From contig NZ_RHOE01000016.1 of assembly GCF_003946385.1 (NCBI RefSeq), positions 1 to 44,729 on the forward strand: a stretch of DNA of 44,729 bases. The letters run 5' to 3'. This DNA comes from Loigolactobacillus zhaoyuanensis (lineage in GTDB: Bacteria; Bacillota; Bacilli; Lactobacillales; Lactobacillaceae). The position numbers and the translations under genes are program-made. The notes under the pieces are model-generated. The model did not search any database, had not been told where the DNA came from, and saw nothing but the letters and a program-made list of their open reading frames with translations. Of the stretch, positions 42,574-44,729 are shown piece after piece (positions within the stretch are counted from its first letter, which is position 1; every line of letters begins with the position of its first letter).

Positions 42574-42610
42574 TTAGTAATAGCAAAAAGTACGGTATTT
42601 AAATTTTTGA

Positions 42611-42647
42611 ATAAAAATAGCGATGGCAAAAAACGCCATCACTATTT
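42611..42647 (-). terminator. Terminator of the RpiR gene
   Basis: On the minus strand AAATAGTGATGGC (42647-42635) pairs with GCCATCGCTATTT (42627-42615), with one G-U pair, and T residues follow. Confidence 0.85.
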
Positions 42648-42671
42648 TGGTTATCCAGTTTATTTACTGGG

Positions 42672-43448
42672 CTATGGTGTTTCCAAATTATTTTTTGAAT
42701 AAATGTTATCAACATAATATCTAAACAAAGCATCTACAGTTAATTCTAATGCAGCAAAATAATTGTATTCGAGATTAGGATTATCAGATAATTCAATTTT
42801 AGTGGTTTGATAATAAAGATTATAAGTGGTTTTAGTTGAAAGTGAATTTTTCGTTAACGGAGTGATCGAAAGTGTAGGAATACTTTTTAATTTTAGCTGG
42901 TTAGAAATGTGATTAAGCTCTACATCTTCACCGCTAAAAGAAATTAAGATCAATAAATCGTTTTCCGTCATAAATTGTACGGTCCAATTCAATTCGGTAA
43001 TCGAAGGAATAATGCTAAAAGGTTGGTTACAACCTAGAAAATTACGGGCTAGCGTTTCAGCAGCACGCTGTTCACCCCAGTCGGTTCCAAAGACGTAGAT
43101 GCGATGTGCGCTAGAAATCGATTGAGCAATTGGGTAAAGATCAGTTTGTGCGATCAGTTTAAGCGTTTGTTGAATATCGTTTGTCAGTAGTTTGCTATAG
43201 TTCTGCTTAGCATGCTTAGTTTCAGATAATTCTTGGGCAAGGAAAAAACGTAATTCCGAGAATCCAGAGAAACCTAGACGTTTTGATAAGCGAGTCAATC
43301 CAGCTGTTGACGAATAGGTTAACTCGGCTAGTTCACTAGCTTTAAGCGCAATACATTTTTGCTTATTTTCAATAATAAAATGTAGTATTGAAATATCTGT
43401 TTGGGTCAAGCGTTCAATATTGGTATTAATAACTTCTTCAAACCGCAT
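42672..43448 (-). CDS. RpiR/MurR-family sugar-phosphate regulator
   Basis: 258 residues: an N-terminal helix-turn-helix (about 1-80) with KASELAELTYSSTAGLTRLSKRLGF, then a SIS sugar-phosphate-binding domain (about 105-240) with IYVFGTDWGEQRAAETLARN and LLILISFSGED. Such proteins control genes for amino sugars, glucosides or phospho-sugars. No sugar gene is left nearby; the IS elements sit upstream and an esterase remnant downstream. AGGAGG lies 8 nt before the ATG. Its promoter contains a CcpA site. Confidence 0.9.
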   Translation of the reverse strand: MRFEEVINTNIERLTQTDISILHFIIENKQKCIALKASELAELTYSSTAGLTRLSKRLGFSGFSELRFFLAQELSETKHAKQNYSKLLTNDIQQTLKLIAQTDLYPIAQSISSAHRIYVFGTDWGEQRAAETLARNFLGCNQPFSIIPSITELNWTVQFMTENDLLILISFSGEDVELNHISNQLKLKSIPTLSITPLTKNSLSTKTTYNLYYQTTKIELSDNPNLEYNYFAALELTVDALFRYYVDNIYSKNNLETP

Positions 43449-43472
43449 ATTTTAGCCTCCTAAAAGAATGTG

Positions 43473-43500
43473 AAACTAGTTTTAACTAATAAAACAGTTT
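43473..43500. promoter_or_regulatory. Palindrome downstream of the RpiR promoter
   Basis: AAACT-A-GTTTTA and TAAAACAGTTT form 11-bp arms with one extra base and five spacer bases. It lies between the -10 box and the gene, a suitable place for an autoregulatory operator. Confidence 0.4.
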
Positions 43501-43502
43501 TC

Positions 43503-43530
43503 ATTATAAGTAATTGAAAGCGTTATCAAA
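43503..43530 (-). promoter_or_regulatory. RpiR promoter with embedded cre site
   Basis: Minus strand: TTTGAT (43530-43525), 16-nt spacer, TATAAT (43508-43503). The plus-strand word TTGAAAGCGTTATCAA (43514-43529) fits the cre consensus WTGNAANCGNWNNCAW at every position and lies between the two boxes, so CcpA should block RNA polymerase when glucose is plentiful. Confidence 0.7.
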
Positions 43531-43611
43531 GAAACGGACAATAGACCTTTATTTTTATATGGTAGATTGTAAAATTTAAGTTGAACATATTAGTGGACAG
43601 AAAAACCCATC

Positions 43612-43660
43612 AAGGTCTTTAATGGTGTCACCACAACATTCCATTAGAAAGAAGGACCTT
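43612..43660 (+). promoter_or_regulatory. Hairpin burying the transposase ribosome site
   Basis: AAGGTC (43612-43617) pairs with GACCTT (43655-43660) and AATGG (43621-43625) with CCATT (43641-43645). The Shine-Dalgarno AAGGA (43652-43656) is inside the right arm and the ATG follows at 43662. An RNA entering from outside would fold this way and be poorly translated. Confidence 0.5.
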
Positions 43661-43661
43661 T

Positions 43662-44582
43662 ATGGGCACCACTATTTTATCATTTGAAGACCGCGTTGTC
43701 ATCGAAACACTTCATCATGAAAAGCACTCACTTCAATATATTGCCGATTATTTAGGCTTTAGTAAAACCACTATCTTTAATGAGGTTCATCGCTTAGCTG
43801 GTGAGTATCACGCAGTTAAGTCTCAAACTGACCATGAAGTTAAACTTAGTCATCGTGGTCGTAAAACCATCTTAACGACTAACCTAAAGCGATTGATTGA
43901 AGAAAAAATCAAGATCCAAAAATGGTCAATTGAACAAGTGGCTCATGTAGTTAGAATTGCCTACAAAACCATCTATAACTGGATTGATCAGGGACTACTG
44001 GATATTAATGTGACTGATTTACCTGACCATGGTATTCGTCGCAAACGATCTAAAGAAACCCGTGGTAGTTTTAGTCATGGACGTTCCATCGAAGATCGTC
44101 CAGCTGAAATTTCTGATCGTAATACTTCAGGTCACTTCGAAGCTGATACAGTTTTATCTGGAAAACGTAAAGGTCAAGCAGTAGCTACGTTTGTCGATCG
44201 TAAGAGTCGGCTTACCATCGTTAAACGGCTTAATGGACGAGATAGTACTTCAATGACCAAGGCTATTTTAGAATTGGCTAACCAGTTAGGAGATAATCTC
44301 AAGACCCTTACTGTTGACCATGGGAAAGAATTCGCCAACTACAATTTGATTGAAGAACAGGCCGGTGTTCCGCTGTACTTTGCGCACGCTTATTCGCCAC
44401 ATGAACGAGGCAGTAATGAAAATCGCAACCGAGTACTACGCCGCTTCATTCCCAAAGGTCAACCGATTGATGAGATTACCGATGATGAATTGATTCAAAT
44501 TAACTGGTATTTGAATTCCCGACCACTCAAATGTTTAAATTGGCGAACACCGATTGAGATCTTTTTGCGTAATCTGCGTTAG
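43662..44582 (+). CDS. IS30-family transposase
   Basis: 306 residues, apparently complete. The N-terminal helix-turn-helix (about 10-45) reads HSLQYIADYLGFSKTTIFNE; a second DNA-binding part follows. The DDE catalytic domain starts near residue 160: first Asp in GHFEADTVLSG, second in LTVDHGKEFAN, and the Glu in GSNENRNRVLRRF. AGAAGGA precedes the ATG within a hairpin. It faces away from the RpiR gene. Confidence 0.95.
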   Translation: MGTTILSFEDRVVIETLHHEKHSLQYIADYLGFSKTTIFNEVHRLAGEYHAVKSQTDHEVKLSHRGRKTILTTNLKRLIEEKIKIQKWSIEQVAHVVRIAYKTIYNWIDQGLLDINVTDLPDHGIRRKRSKETRGSFSHGRSIEDRPAEISDRNTSGHFEADTVLSGKRKGQAVATFVDRKSRLTIVKRLNGRDSTSMTKAILELANQLGDNLKTLTVDHGKEFANYNLIEEQAGVPLYFAHAYSPHERGSNENRNRVLRRFIPKGQPIDEITDDELIQINWYLNSRPLKCLNWRTPIEIFLRNLR

Positions 44583-44631
44583 CCGGATTTACAATGTAAG
44601 TGCAACACCAAAATAACTAGACCAAAAAGGC

Positions 44632-44686
44632 CATGAAGCCTTAAACTTATAAGTGACAAAACCAATAAGTTAGGACGGACTTCATG
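44632..44686 (+). promoter_or_regulatory. Hairpin burying the second transposase start codon
   Basis: CATGAAG (44632-44638) pairs with CTTCATG (44680-44686), whose ATG is the start codon. AACTTAT (44644-44650) pairs with ATAAGTT (44665-44671) inside. Confidence 0.5.
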
Positions 44687-44729
44687 ACCCAATCTAAAGA
44701 TACCATCAAAAAATCTTATAAGCAACTAT
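44684..44729 (+). CDS. Transposase gene start, cut by the window edge
   Basis: Reads MTQSKDTIKKSYKQL and continues past the edge. The position after an IS-like left end and the Lys/Ser-rich opening fit an IS30-type transposase, but too little is present to be sure. Confidence 0.45.
   Translation, partial: MTQSKDTIKKSYKQL

Larger units (their letters stand above)
43565..44584 (+). mobile_element. IS30-family insertion sequence (ends approximate)
   Basis: Holds the intact transposase gene 43662-44582. A plausible left end is GATTGTAAAATTTAAGTTGA at 43565 and on. No inverted copy of this end is seen right of the transposase; instead a similar word in direct orientation (44586-44607) begins there. 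The right border is therefore uncertain, and no target duplication could be defined. Confidence 0.6.
44585..44729 (+). mobile_element. Second IS30-type element, left part only
   Basis: Begins with a word (GATTTACAATGTAAGTGCAA at 44586 and on) like the left end of the first element, and carries the start of a different transposase gene. The window ends inside it. Confidence 0.5.

Noticed and set aside
1-44729. CRISPR arrays, prophage, rRNA operons
   Set aside because: No regularly spaced direct repeats, phage structural genes or rRNA sequence were seen.

Overview
The window looks like a chromosomal, origin-proximal segment of a low-GC Gram-positive bacterium of the family Lactobacillaceae. 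The evidence is the gene set and order (gdpP-rplI-dnaB, purA, walR-walK-walH-walI-walJ-htrA, rlmH), the consensus AAGGAGG-type ribosome binding sites, the proline iminopeptidase, the H2O-forming NADH oxidase and the IS30-type transposases. The species cannot be fixed from the sequence alone. Two replication-linked signals fit an origin-proximal position: a 15/16 match to the ParB site parS at 166-181, and a cluster of DnaA boxes between htrA and rlmH (24391-24721).

Layout. 1-3700: a terminator of an unresolved gene off the left edge, parS, a membrane GGDEF diguanylate cyclase, an EAL phosphodiesterase behind a leader that ends in a terminator, and nox. 3700-8100: gdpP (c-di-AMP phosphodiesterase), rplI, dnaB. 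8240-10130: a secreted LysM protein with acidic Ser/Asp/Thr tracts and a small membrane-anchored protein. 10160-12634: a TDT-family transporter (minus) divergent from purA. 12635-13345: about 700 bp of non-coding, strongly palindromic sequence carrying an interspersed repeat. 13346-16318 (minus): modABC molybdate-type ABC transporter and a class I glutamine amidotransferase-like hydrolase. 16536-16608: tRNA-Lys(CUU). 16948-24164: the WalRK cell-wall regulon locus and htrA, with two terminators between walR and walK. 24208-24790: DnaA-box region, then rlmH. 25440-29045: a membrane-anchored XRE regulator, a TetM-like translational GTPase and a proline iminopeptidase. 29100-33855: an MHS transporter behind a very AT-rich region, a start-less MazF/PemK-like remnant, a TauE/SafE exporter, and a MarR-DHA2 drug-efflux pair. 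34060-37865: a methyltransferase, an AlkD-like DNA glycosylase, a UDG-superfamily protein, a DUF4767-like lipoprotein and an ADP-ribosylglycohydrolase. 37866-44729: a second copy of the interspersed repeat, a 1311-residue MMPL/RND protein, a GDSL-esterase remnant, an RpiR regulator with a CcpA site, and two adjacent IS30-type elements, the second cut by the window edge.

How the genes fit together. The left third combines housekeeping replication and translation genes with both cyclic dinucleotide systems: c-di-GMP synthesis and breakdown, and c-di-AMP breakdown. The centre is the essential cell-envelope stress locus. The right third is accessory: transporters, small repair enzymes, remnants and insertion sequences, which suggests repeated gain and loss.

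The least explained structure is a family of hairpins with compensating base changes. One copy lies behind purA and two opposed copies lie behind the MMPL gene, the latter pair inside a 285-bp element with 14-bp terminal inverted repeats. The repeats begin 0-3 nt after the stop codons of these genes. Other points of interest are terminator-containing leaders before the EAL and MMPL genes, and hairpins that bury the start regions of both transposase genes. Start codons were moved from the longest reading frame wherever the Shine-Dalgarno sequence showed that the longer start was impossible; each such change is stated in its entry.
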